DNA of 64,000 nt from NCBI RefSeq assembly GCF_035207705.1, contig NZ_CP128187.1:3782001-3846000 (forward strand), written 5' to 3'. Origin of the DNA: Maribacter sp. BPC-D8 (lineage in GTDB: Bacteria > Bacteroidota > Bacteroidia > Flavobacteriales > Flavobacteriaceae). Numbering within the stretch: position 1 is the first letter of the stretch; each line of letters starts with the position of its first letter. Positions 1 through 8,023 of the stretch are shown in pieces. The translations under genes were made by a program, and so were the position numbers. The notes under the pieces were generated by a model. It ran no database searches. It had not been told where the DNA came from and was given only the letters and a program-made list of their open reading frames with translations.

Positions 1-150
1 CTTTCTAAAATTGATAACAAACAGTATTTAGAAGAAGAGACTATTGATTTTAATGAACTGACAAAAAATGTATCTACAGATTTCTCAGATTTTGCTACAC
101 ATAAAAATATGCGTTTAAACGTTGTAGCAAATGCTGACCCGTCCTGAAAT

Positions 151-546
151 ATGTATACAAAACACTTCAAGTATATGTATAAAAATGATGGATATGTAAA
201 ACGCTATAGTGAGAGCTTTAAGCTCAAGGTATTGGCAGAACTAACCAAAGGAAACCATTCCAAAAGACAAATTGCATTAACTTACGGTATACAATCCAGT
301 ACTATAAACGTATGGATAAAAAAGTACGATCGTAAAGATCTAATGAACACCCGTGTAACCGTGCAAACAGACGATGAACTTTCCCGTATCAAAGCCCTGC
401 AAAAAGAGCTAAAGCAACTTAAGGACCTTCTTATTAAAAAAGACCTGGACAAATTGGTGACCGATAGCTATCTCGAGGTAGCTGCTGAGAATCTAGGTTA
501 TAGAGATGTTGAGGAATTAAAAAAAAACTTAAACATAAAGCCTTAA
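151..546 (+). CDS. IS3-family transposase OrfA (helix-turn-helix subunit)
   Basis: This 131-residue protein has the HTH_Tnp_1/IS3 OrfA layout. A basic N-terminal helix-turn-helix (SFKLKVLAELTKG, SKRQIALTYGI, STINVWIKKY) is followed by a leucine-rich coiled coil at about residues 70-100 (ELSRIKALQKELKQLKDLLI). The first ATG follows the left inverted repeat by only a few bases. A run of nine A at 519-527 lies just before its stop. Slippage by -1 there would join it to the downstream OrfB frame, which is open from that point, so the run is a likely programmed frameshift site. Confidence 0.9.
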   Translation: MYTKHFKYMYKNDGYVKRYSESFKLKVLAELTKGNHSKRQIALTYGIQSSTINVWIKKYDRKDLMNTRVTVQTDDELSRIKALQKELKQLKDLLIKKDLDKLVTDSYLEVAAENLGYRDVEELKKNLNIKP

Positions 547-1403
547 TGAAAGTAGCACCGATAAACCGTAATGAAAGACTGTTATCCATTGGTACTATCT
601 GCAATGCTTTTGATTTGAAAAGAGATGCCTATTACAAATACCAAAAAAGGTTTTTAATCAAAAAACAGATAGAACAGGATATAATCGAACTTGTTCGGCA
701 AAGTAGAAGAACACTGCCCAGAGAAGGCACCAGAAAACTCATGAGGTCATTAAAAGATGAGTTTCACAAGTATGACATCAAAGTAGGCAGAGACCGGCTA
801 TTCCGTATCTTAAGAGAAAACAATTTGCTCATAAGAAGAAAGAGATACTCCTGTAGAACTACCAATTCATATCACAGATTCTACAAGTATAATAACATTA
901 TAAAAGACTTGAAGATCAATAGGCCTAATCAGGTTTGGGCATCCGATATTACCTATATCAGAACTATAAAAGGATTCTGTTACCTGGCATTGATTACGGA
1001 CATGTACTCCCGTAAAATCGTTGGATACGACCTGAGTGATAGCCTTGAACTAAAAGGTTGTGTCAGAGCTTTAAATAAGGCTATTTACAATGCTAAGAAC
1101 ATTGACAGCCTTATTCATCACTCCGACAGAGGTATTCAATATTGTAGTAACGTCTATACCCAAATACTAAAAAGAAAGAAAATAGAAATTAGTATGACAG
1201 AAGAAAACCATTGCTATGAAAACGCCCTAGCCGAAAGGGTCAACGGTATTCTAAAAGATGAATTCTATCTTGACCAGACTTTTACAAGCGTTGTACATGC
1301 TAAAAAAGCAGCCAAAAATGCAATCAAATTATACAACTCTAAAAGATTGCATTTATCTTTAGATTATAAAACACCAAATTACGTGCATCAATATGCCGCT
1401 TAA
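546..1403 (+). CDS. IS3-family transposase OrfB (DDE integrase)
   Basis: This 285-residue protein has an HTH_21-type N-terminal region and an rve integrase core. The DDE residues are visible in WASDITYIR, HHSDRGIQY and ENALAERVNGILKDEF. It lies in the -1 frame relative to OrfA and overlaps its stop by one base (TAATG). In this family the active transposase is normally an OrfAB fusion made by -1 frameshifting. The frame is intact to the conserved C-terminal region (YNSKRLHLSLDYKTP). Confidence 0.93.
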   Translation: MKVAPINRNERLLSIGTICNAFDLKRDAYYKYQKRFLIKKQIEQDIIELVRQSRRTLPREGTRKLMRSLKDEFHKYDIKVGRDRLFRILRENNLLIRRKRYSCRTTNSYHRFYKYNNIIKDLKINRPNQVWASDITYIRTIKGFCYLALITDMYSRKIVGYDLSDSLELKGCVRALNKAIYNAKNIDSLIHHSDRGIQYCSNVYTQILKRKKIEISMTEENHCYENALAERVNGILKDEFYLDQTFTSVVHAKKAAKNAIKLYNSKRLHLSLDYKTPNYVHQYAA

Positions 1404-1863
1404 AAATAATATTAATCTGTAGCCGTATTTTAGGACGTGACATGCTAATGTGCAGTATACCATGAATACCGACTTAGCTATTGTTATGATGACGAACTTA
1501 ATTAAAAACGCAATAATACATGGGCAGGCTGATAAAGAAATAGACATTGTTATTGATGCAGATAAAATAACTGTCAGAAATTATGGTGCTGCACCAGCAT
1601 TAGATACCAACAGTCTTTTCAAGCGTTTTAAAAAGACTTCTGCAGATAGTCGCTCTACCGGATTAGGACTTGCTATTAGTAAGGCTATTGCAGATAAATA
1701 TCAACTACAGTTGCTATATACATATTCTGAGAAGCATAATTTTACGCTAATTTTTCCTCAGCTGCGTTAAGCTTTTTATAAAAAAGTGCTTCAATAATTC
1801 CATTCCTATTTCTTTACAGATTTGAAGGCTAGTTTTGTCTAAACAGTTTTAAATAAAAGAATT

Positions 1864-2748
1864 ATGACAACTAAGAATAACACGTTGAGTATGGCAAAAG
1901 TAAAATTCTGGACAATTGCTGCCATCGTTTTAGGTATGAGTTTTCTTTTTATGAACTTTAGAGATTGGATGCCTTATGATAGTGCTGATAAGGTAGCCTA
2001 TGAAATTTCTGAACGATGGAAATTACCTAAAGAATTACGTGAAGTTTCTGGTATTTCTTGGATGGATGAAAATCAAATAGCTGCAGTGCAAGATGAAGAC
2101 GGAATCATATTTATTTATGATTTAGAAAGAAAAAAGGTGATACAAGAAATTGAATTCGGGAATGCCGGCGATTATGAAGGTCTTTCGGTAAAAGGGGATA
2201 ATGCCTATGTTTTAGAGAGTGATGGTACGATTACTATAGTGGAGAATTTTCAAGATTCAAATAGAAAAATAACATCTTACGAAACCAGCTTTGATGAGAA
2301 GAATAACATGGAAAGTTTAGAATTAGATGTAGTAAATAATCGATTGCTGATGATACCTAAAGACCGTGATATTGATTCAGATGATTTCAAAGGTGTTTAT
2401 GCATTTTCATTGGAGGATTATAAATTGGATTCTAATCCTGTAATGCGTTTAGATATGGGTGATGACGTATTGAAGCATTTTAGGGAGAAGAAGGTGTATA
2501 AGAACTTTCGCCCTTCAGACATTGCCATACACCCAAAGACCAAAGAAATATACATGTTAGAAGGCGCAAAGCCTAAACTATTGATTTTAGATGAAAACGG
2601 AATTGCTAAAAAAGGATATCGTTTAGACAAGAATATATTTCCACAACCGGAAGGCATCACTTTTAGTCCCGATGGTGAATTGTATATTTCAAGCGAAGGA
2701 AAAAAAGACGGTATCGGTACTATTACCAAATTAAAACTGAAGCCATAA
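1864..2748 (+). CDS. SdiA-regulated-type beta-propeller protein, membrane anchored
   Basis: This 294-residue protein has one N-terminal membrane segment (about residues 15-32, FWTIAAIVLGMSFLFMNF) and then an extracytoplasmic domain that resembles the SdiA-regulated family. Signs are the opening ELREVSGISWMDENQIAAVQDEDG, the GDYEGLSV motif, and a later FRPSDIAIHP...PQPEGITFSPDGELYISSEG, which are repeated propeller blades. Family members are often annotated as phytase-like or NHL-like sensors, but the substrate is unknown. A second ATG ten codons in is an alternative start. The gene stands alone after the disrupted kinase. Confidence 0.75.
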   Translation: MTTKNNTLSMAKVKFWTIAAIVLGMSFLFMNFRDWMPYDSADKVAYEISERWKLPKELREVSGISWMDENQIAAVQDEDGIIFIYDLERKKVIQEIEFGNAGDYEGLSVKGDNAYVLESDGTITIVENFQDSNRKITSYETSFDEKNNMESLELDVVNNRLLMIPKDRDIDSDDFKGVYAFSLEDYKLDSNPVMRLDMGDDVLKHFREKKVYKNFRPSDIAIHPKTKEIYMLEGAKPKLLILDENGIAKKGYRLDKNIFPQPEGITFSPDGELYISSEGKKDGIGTITKLKLKP

Positions 2749-2762
2749 AAGTCAACTTTAAC

Positions 2763-3815
2763 CTAGCTTAGCTTTTGTGTGATATAAGCTGCCATAAAAT
2801 CTTTTTTATTGAGTGCCTTTTCAGCAAAATCGAAGAGACTATAACAACGATCTAAATTTTGATTCTCGTAAGTAACTTTATAATACCTGTTATTGTTCAG
2901 GTAGTCAGTTAATGCACGTAAACCATGAATAAAGGGCATAAAAACGACACCTAATGGTAAACTCTTTATGTCTTCAACAGTTAAAAATGAACTATTATCG
3001 GCTAAGCCATCAACAAAGGCTTTAAACAATGATTCATCAAAGTTTATCAATTCGTGGTTCTGCTCATCTTCAGGTGCATTGTTAACTACAGTTCTAATGG
3101 CATCACCAAAATCGTAGAAGAAATAGCCTTTCATAATGGTGTCTAGATCAATAAGGCACAATGCTTTATTATTGGATTTAGAGAATAAGATATTATTCAA
3201 TTTGGTATCGTTATGGCAAATTCTAACGGGCAAATTAGTAGTATCTAAATGTTGCAGTTCTTTGAGAAATGACTTTGCCTTTTTTATGGCGCCGTCAGCA
3301 ATTTCTGTTTTTTGTGCATCAGCATTCTGCAGTGCTTCTTGAAACTCTAGAGTTCTAAAGTCTAGATTATGAAACTTGGGTAGGGTATCATTAAATAGTG
3401 CCGTATCTGAATATTGCAAGAGCTGATGAAACTTGCCAATAATGCGTCCTGCTTCAAAGGCAGTTGAAGTTTGGGTTGTTGTATCGTAAGTGGTACTATT
3501 GGGTATGTAGGTCATCATCCGCCAGAAATCATTGTCCTGAATAAGATGATTGGTTCCTGTAGTTGTATTCAGAAAAGTAATTTGGCTGTAATCGTCTGCT
3601 TTTAGCACAGGTAAAGCAAATTGAATATTATCCATCAGAATACCAGCATTTTTAAACACCTGGGTATTTATCTTTTGAAGAATATATTGTTGGTCATCAT
3701 CTTCCGTAACCAAATACGTGTCATTAATGAGTCCACTAGTTAAGGGCGTCCAATTCAATGAACTTCCGTTGAGATTAAATGCAGAAAGTATTTTTCGGAT
3801 GGATTCTTTAGTCAT
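2763..3815 (-). CDS. Phosphotransferase of the APH/N-acetylhexosamine kinase type
   Basis: This 350-residue protein has a kinase-like fold. The catalytic loop is RICHNDTKLNNILF (H-x-D-x4-N) and the metal-binding motif is LIDLDTIMKGYFFYDFGD. The N-terminal part (LINDTYLV, YILQKINTQVFKN) resembles NahK-like sugar 1-kinases found in Bacteroidetes more than drug-modifying enzymes. The likely activity is ATP-dependent phosphorylation of a sugar or amino sugar; the substrate cannot be read from the sequence. It converges with the propeller gene, 14 bases apart, and has no operon partner. Confidence 0.72.
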   Translation of the reverse strand: MTKESIRKILSAFNLNGSSLNWTPLTSGLINDTYLVTEDDDQQYILQKINTQVFKNAGILMDNIQFALPVLKADDYSQITFLNTTTGTNHLIQDNDFWRMMTYIPNSTTYDTTTQTSTAFEAGRIIGKFHQLLQYSDTALFNDTLPKFHNLDFRTLEFQEALQNADAQKTEIADGAIKKAKSFLKELQHLDTTNLPVRICHNDTKLNNILFSKSNNKALCLIDLDTIMKGYFFYDFGDAIRTVVNNAPEDEQNHELINFDESLFKAFVDGLADNSSFLTVEDIKSLPLGVVFMPFIHGLRALTDYLNNNRYYKVTYENQNLDRCYSLFDFAEKALNKKDFMAAYITQKLS

Positions 3816-3998
3816 GTTTTAGCACTACGATTCAATGGTTAAAGGTATTGAAACTTAGGCATTGTTTTGAGCAATGGTTATGAGAGGATTAAATCCTAAT
3901 TAACAAGAATTTTCCTTATTCTATGCAGTTGGCCTAATAATAATACGATTTGCGAAATAATGCAGTTAGTATCATAACCTATCAAATTTCCCCCAAAT

Positions 3999-4553
3999 AT
4001 GATTACGATTAAAACCTACCTAAAAGTTGCAGTACTGTTTTTAACATCAACATCTGTTCAAGCCCAATGTGAAGTTTTTAAAAGTGAGATTAGCGATGTA
4101 CAGAGCTACATGCAGCAAGTAAGTACCCTTTCAGATTCTTTAAGCACCGCTGTTGAAATTGCTTCTTTTGATGCATCAATAAGTAAGGCGCGAAAAAATA
4201 CTAAAACAGCAATGCTTTTAATGGGGCAGGCAGTTAATGCTGCAGATGAAGCTGTAATATTGGCTTCAGAAGCGCAATACGATTCACAAACCTGCGGTTT
4301 ACAAGAAACCATGAGTTACACTATAGATGCCGAAAGACATACTATAGATTCTCGCGATTTTTCTACCGAAGCTTTTGAAAATGTAAAAAATGCTACGAAG
4401 GCAAACAACCTTGGTAACTTACAATTCTATATGCGTAAAGCACAGCGTTTAATGAAAGAAGCACAAGATTCAGCAGATTCGGCTGTATACGCAGCAGACA
4501 ACGCGCATTACAGTTGTAGTCATGACGTTGCCCATCTTAGTTTTGAGAACTAG
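3999..4553 (+). CDS. Secreted helical protein with an internal two-fold repeat, function unknown
   Basis: This 184-residue protein has a clear signal peptide (KTYLKVAVLFLTSTSVQAQ, cleavage near residue 22). The mature part is almost entirely helical and alanine-rich. Two segments match each other: LMGQAVNAADEAVILASEAQY and LMKEAQDSADSAVYAADNAHY. Each is followed within a few residues by a cysteine (QTCG, YSCS), which suggests a duplicated helical hairpin, perhaps linked by disulfides. I recognise no family. It converges on the precorrin-2 dehydrogenase gene with one base between the stops. Confidence 0.7.
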   Translation: MITIKTYLKVAVLFLTSTSVQAQCEVFKSEISDVQSYMQQVSTLSDSLSTAVEIASFDASISKARKNTKTAMLLMGQAVNAADEAVILASEAQYDSQTCGLQETMSYTIDAERHTIDSRDFSTEAFENVKNATKANNLGNLQFYMRKAQRLMKEAQDSADSAVYAADNAHYSCSHDVAHLSFEN

Positions 4554-4554
4554 A

Positions 4555-5139
4555 TTACTCCTCTTTCTTATTCACCAACCCTTTAGTAAACTCATTTAAG
4601 GTCTCGACTTTTTCTTCGAAATCGCCTTTTATGGTCTTTCTAAATTCGTTGAGGTTTTTTACGAGATCATCAATATTTTCAGGTATTACGTCTTCAAAAA
4701 ACTGACGTAATCTTTTGGCTGTGGTGGGTGATTTTCCATTAGTAGAAATGGCCACTTTTACATTCCCTTTTGTAACAATGCCGCCCATGTAGAAATCGCA
4801 GTAAGGTGGGTTATCGGCTACGTTTACTAATATTTGCCGTTCTCTACAATCGTGATATACCTGTTCATTTACAGGCACGTTGTCTGTGGTAGCAATAGCG
4901 ATGTGTTTCCCTTTCAAATAAGAAACATCGTAATTCGCTACATTCATTTTTATATCGAATTTATTGGCAAGTGCAATGGTTTCTTCGCGGAACATAGGTG
5001 CAACCATTTCTACCTGTGCATTAGGACTTGACTTTAACAAAAAGGTCAATTTTTCTAGCGCAACATTGCCACCGCCAACAATTAAAATATGTAGGTTAGA
5101 TACTTTTAAAAATACGGGGTAAAGCTCATTCCGTTCCAT
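4555..5139 (-). CDS. Precorrin-2 dehydrogenase (CysG N-terminal/Met8-like), siroheme synthesis
   Basis: This protein has about 194 residues when started at MERNELYPVFLK (5139). A longer upstream extension is possible but lies inside the kinase gene, so the internal ATG is preferred; it overlaps the kinase end by 14 bases. The NAD-binding motif ILIVGGGNVALEKL and the family signature VADNPPYCDFYMGGIV...VAISTNGKSPTTAKRLR are present. It oxidises precorrin-2 to sirohydrochlorin and may also insert iron. Together with CobA, encoded across the divergent promoter, it would supply siroheme to NirB. It is the last gene of the nirBD operon. Confidence 0.88.
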   Translation of the reverse strand: MERNELYPVFLKVSNLHILIVGGGNVALEKLTFLLKSSPNAQVEMVAPMFREETIALANKFDIKMNVANYDVSYLKGKHIAIATTDNVPVNEQVYHDCRERQILVNVADNPPYCDFYMGGIVTKGNVKVAISTNGKSPTTAKRLRQFFEDVIPENIDDLVKNLNEFRKTIKGDFEEKVETLNEFTKGLVNKKEE

Positions 5140-6976
5140 GTGATGTTCTGTTTTCTTCTGTTTTGTAATTGATAGTAACTCTCGTTCCTTTTCCAATTTC
5201 AGAGTTTATAAAAAGTCTGCCGTTAATATAGTCGATACGTTCTTTCATAAAAAACAGACCCATACCGCCTTCACTATTATTTTTTGGTAATAGACCAAGA
5301 ATGGTATCGTCAAAACCTTTACCATCATCATCGATCACCACGCTCAAAATAGGATAGGAGTAATTTAAAGTAACCAAAATGTAATTAGCCTCAGCATATT
5401 TTATGGCATTGTTTACAGCCTCTTGGGTAACGCGATAAATATTGGTTTCTGCCAAAGAGTCGAATCTTATATTGTCGTCTGTTTTGTTTTTGAACAAGAT
5501 ATTTTTACCGGTCAATTTAGAAAGCTCAGTGGTCATTTTATGAATTGCAGGAAAAATACCATGGTCACTTAATTCTGGCGGAGTAAGATTAAAAGTGGCT
5601 GTTCTAACACCCTTAATTAGGTCTGAGGTTAATGCTTTTAAATAGGCGATTTTCTCTCCTGTTTTAGCAGTATTTTCAATATCAATAGATTCAATATTAA
5701 ATTTAAGGGCGGTAAGCATTTGTCCAATACCATCATGAATATCTTTGGCAATACGTTTGCGTTCTTCTTCTTGACCCTCTACAATTTGGCTTGCTTGCAC
5801 CTTCTTTTGTTGCATGCGTTCTTCAAAATTCTGCTTGGTCAATTGTTGTACTTTAAGCTGATTTTCTTTACGCTCTGTAATGTCTGAGCATAGAATAAGA
5901 ATGTCTTGCTCTAAAGTAGATTGATGCATGGGTACGATAGACATATCTAACCAAATCGTAGCGCCTTTTGTGGTTACTACCTGCAGCTCTTCATTACGCA
6001 TTACATTTTTTCTATTGATTTTCAACACCTCTTTAAGGTACGATTGCTGCCCTTCTTCAATAGTGAGTATTTCTGAAATAGGTTTGTTTACAGGTGCCGT
6101 ATCGTGCCCTAGTAAGTCTAAGAATTTCTTACTAATAAATACGATGGTACCATCTTTTCGAATACTTGCAAAAAGGGCTGCGTTATCAATTACGAAATTC
6201 AATTCTTGAAGTTCTTTAAGAGAGCGTTCCTTTTCGTTGTATAAGCTCTGAATTTTGTCTAGCTGACCCTTAGATTCCTCATCTTTACCCATTAAATGAC
6301 CAATGGTATTTTTAATTTGGATGGATAACGGTCTAAAAATCACGAAGATTTCTAATAGCAGAATCAATAAAGAGAATGCCAACAACCAATATTCTTTTCG
6401 TTTTAGTTTCTGAAGTTGCTCATTGCTACGGGCATCATACTCATTTACAATTTGATCCATAATACTTAAAAACGGACGCTCATTATTCAACAATGTGTTT
6501 AGGTCATTTTCTTGAACATTGGCGTTGATATTTTGCTCGTGAGTTGAAAGAATGTTTTCAACAGCTGTGACCATGGCAGAATGGTGCGGCTCTAATTCTT
6601 TAAAAAGCGACTGTACTTTAGGGTCATCTTCGTAGGGCAGGTTAAAAGAAGCATCGCCTAAATGAAGTCCGTCATGAGATACTTTCCAAACGCTTAGTGT
6701 TTTCTCAATTTCAGATAATATTAATTTTTTATCTGTAGGGTCGTTACTATTTTTTAGTAGCAAGGTTTCTTTTGCCAGTTTTTGGCTAAAGGCACGTTGT
6801 CTACCTGCTACATTAATAAGTTGAGAATCGCCAGATTGTGCTTTTAGATGCAATTGAATCAGCACTTGGGCGATAATAACAGTAAGCGCAATGGCAGCCA
6901 ATGCCAACAAATACCACTTTCGTATACGTATAAACGTAGCCGTGTCCAATGGTATATTGTGCTCGTTATTGGCCAT
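5126..6976 (-). CDS. NarX-like sensor histidine kinase with PilJ-type nitrate-sensor domain
   Basis: This 616-residue protein has a membrane segment at about 21-45, a periplasmic helical domain to about 195, and a second membrane segment (YWLLAFSLLILLLEIFVIF). A PAS domain follows at about 260-370 (FVIDNAALFASIRKDGTIVF), then HisKA_3 with the phospho-acceptor His in KRIAKDIHDGIGQ and HATPase_c (DDDGKGFDD, GGMGLFFMKERI). The start of the periplasmic domain, INVAGRQRAFSQKLAKE (54-70), resembles the P box of NarX/NarQ, where a conserved Arg binds nitrate. HisKA_3 kinases pair with NarL/LuxR-type regulators, and one is encoded in this island at 14632. It lies in the nirBD operon. Nitrate or nitrite sensing is inferred. 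Confidence 0.85.
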   Translation of the reverse strand: MANNEHNIPLDTATFIRIRKWYLLALAAIALTVIIAQVLIQLHLKAQSGDSQLINVAGRQRAFSQKLAKETLLLKNSNDPTDKKLILSEIEKTLSVWKVSHDGLHLGDASFNLPYEDDPKVQSLFKELEPHHSAMVTAVENILSTHEQNINANVQENDLNTLLNNERPFLSIMDQIVNEYDARSNEQLQKLKRKEYWLLAFSLLILLLEIFVIFRPLSIQIKNTIGHLMGKDEESKGQLDKIQSLYNEKERSLKELQELNFVIDNAALFASIRKDGTIVFISKKFLDLLGHDTAPVNKPISEILTIEEGQQSYLKEVLKINRKNVMRNEELQVVTTKGATIWLDMSIVPMHQSTLEQDILILCSDITERKENQLKVQQLTKQNFEERMQQKKVQASQIVEGQEEERKRIAKDIHDGIGQMLTALKFNIESIDIENTAKTGEKIAYLKALTSDLIKGVRTATFNLTPPELSDHGIFPAIHKMTTELSKLTGKNILFKNKTDDNIRFDSLAETNIYRVTQEAVNNAIKYAEANYILVTLNYSYPILSVVIDDDGKGFDDTILGLLPKNNSEGGMGLFFMKERIDYINGRLFINSEIGKGTRVTINYKTEENRTSHGTE

Positions 6977-6998
6977 AAAAGTGATTAGTAAATTATAC

Positions 6999-7589
6999 TT
7001 AGGCGTGCAGTGCCTTGGTAATTAAATCTAAAGAATATTTAGACAACGGTAATTTTAATGCCGCTTCTTGACCTTTCTTAGACATTTTTTTCCATGTTTT
7101 CTGAAGGATGTCTATAGTCTTATCTTCAGGATGTTTATGCGCAAAGGGTTCAAAATAGAACTCTAAGAATACTAAACAGATAACATCTTCTAAAGATTGG
7201 GTTTCTTCGTTTTTCTTTAGCTGTTTTTTCTCTAAAAGAAATTTGACATTGTCAATGGTTTCATCATCATAACCAATATCTTCTAAAATAGAAGCAGCTT
7301 TTTTACCATGGAATTTTTTTAGTTCTTGTCGCCATCTTAGATATCCCTCGCGGTTCATTTCATAAGACTCCCGAGGTATTTCCCATCTGCAGATATGTTG
7401 ACAACGTGCTGTAAGGCGTAAAGCTTCAGAAGCAGTTGGGTCAAATTCGTTTAAGCGTTCTGTCATTCGAATACCGTAGAGTACTTCTTTAGGGTAGGTA
7501 GTACCTTCAAAAACTTCAGTATTTGGATCTTGCTTGTTGGCTTCGTCAAAATGTTGAAATGCTACCAGTAATTTATCCGTCGTCGCCAT
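6999..7589 (-). CDS. DUF4202 protein of the nirBD operon
   Basis: This 196-residue protein matches the DUF4202 family, with conserved CQHICRWEIPR, GYLRWRQELKKFH, LEDVICLVFLEFYFEPF and TWKKMSKKGQEAALKLP. The scattered His and Asp residues suggest an HD-like metal-binding helical fold; that is inference. It is 22 bases from the kinase gene downstream and 21 bases from nirD upstream, so it is almost certainly cotranscribed with nitrite reductase. No biochemical role is known to me. Confidence 0.82.
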   Translation of the reverse strand: MATTDKLLVAFQHFDEANKQDPNTEVFEGTTYPKEVLYGIRMTERLNEFDPTASEALRLTARCQHICRWEIPRESYEMNREGYLRWRQELKKFHGKKAASILEDIGYDDETIDNVKFLLEKKQLKKNEETQSLEDVICLVFLEFYFEPFAHKHPEDKTIDILQKTWKKMSKKGQEAALKLPLSKYSLDLITKALHA

Positions 7590-7610
7590 AAGTCAATTAT
7601 TTACTCAAAG

Positions 7611-7988
7611 CTATTCAGAAAAGCCAACATACACAAAGTCCGACTCTATTTTTACCGGGTAAATGGCGATAGGGTCCAAATCTCCATTTAAATTTTCGCC
7701 AGATTCTAACGAGAAAGTCCTTTTGTGTAATGGACAAGCTATTTTCGGAATTCCCTTATGGTCGCCAAGCATACCTCTTGACAATACATTTTCGAGTTTC
7801 TCGGGCGATAAATTCTGACAAGCATACCACTTGTTAAGTCTAGAGAAATTAAAAACGGCAATCTGCAAATCTTTATATTTTACACATGATCCACCATCAC
7901 TAGGAAAAGCGCTTACAGGGGCAACTTTAAACCATACGCTAACCTTTTCTTCTTTTACCGTTTTATATTTTAAAAGTAATTCGCTCAT
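7611..7988 (-). CDS. nirD: Assimilatory nitrite reductase small subunit NirD
   Basis: This 125-residue Rieske-like protein has the NirD form of the fold (WFKVAPVSAFPSDGGSCVKYKDLQIAVFNF ending in PIAIYPVKIESDFVYVGF). The usual Rieske iron ligands are degenerate. The CPLHKRTFSLESGEN segment keeps one Cys and one His, but the N-terminal CxH pair is absent, as is usual for NirD, which does not carry a cluster. It follows nirB by 35 bases and forms the NAD(P)H nitrite reductase with it. Confidence 0.9.
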   Translation of the reverse strand: MSELLLKYKTVKEEKVSVWFKVAPVSAFPSDGGSCVKYKDLQIAVFNFSRLNKWYACQNLSPEKLENVLSRGMLGDHKGIPKIACPLHKRTFSLESGENLNGDLDPIAIYPVKIESDFVYVGFSE

Positions 7989-8023
7989 AATGATATCTTT
8001 TTAAGAAAATGTTTAAATCTAGC

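Larger units (their letters stand above)
135..1442 (+). mobile_element. Complete IS3-family insertion sequence, about 1.3 kb
   Basis: The ends are imperfect inverted repeats, TGACCCGTCCTGAAATA on the left and TGTCACGTCCTAAAATA read inward from the right, matching at 14 of 17 positions and starting with the TG/CA typical of IS3 elements. The flanks are a 3-bp direct duplication, TGC at 132-134 and 1443-1445. It carries the two overlapping frames orfA and orfB. Both frames and both ends look intact, so the element may still be mobile and the insertion may be recent. Confidence 0.93.
1..1770 (+). pseudogene. Sensor histidine kinase gene split by an IS3-family insertion
   Basis: The left part (1-134) reads in frame as the end of a kinase dimerisation region and the start of the ATPase domain; the right part (1444-1770) carries the N box (LIKNAIIHG) and the G box (STGLGLAISKAIADKY). 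If the insertion (135-1442) and one copy of the TGC target duplication are removed, the two parts join in one uninterrupted frame (NVVANAN-VQYTMNTDLA). As it stands, translation from the left runs into a TGA inside the element at 145-147. The right part could only start at a GTG (1450) and would lack the phospho-acceptor region, so the kinase should be inactive. The 5' part lies outside the window. Confidence 0.93.

Noticed and set aside
1359..1547. Minus-strand ORF over the IS right end
   Set aside because: It crosses the IS boundary and overlaps the kinase fragment, with no family features.
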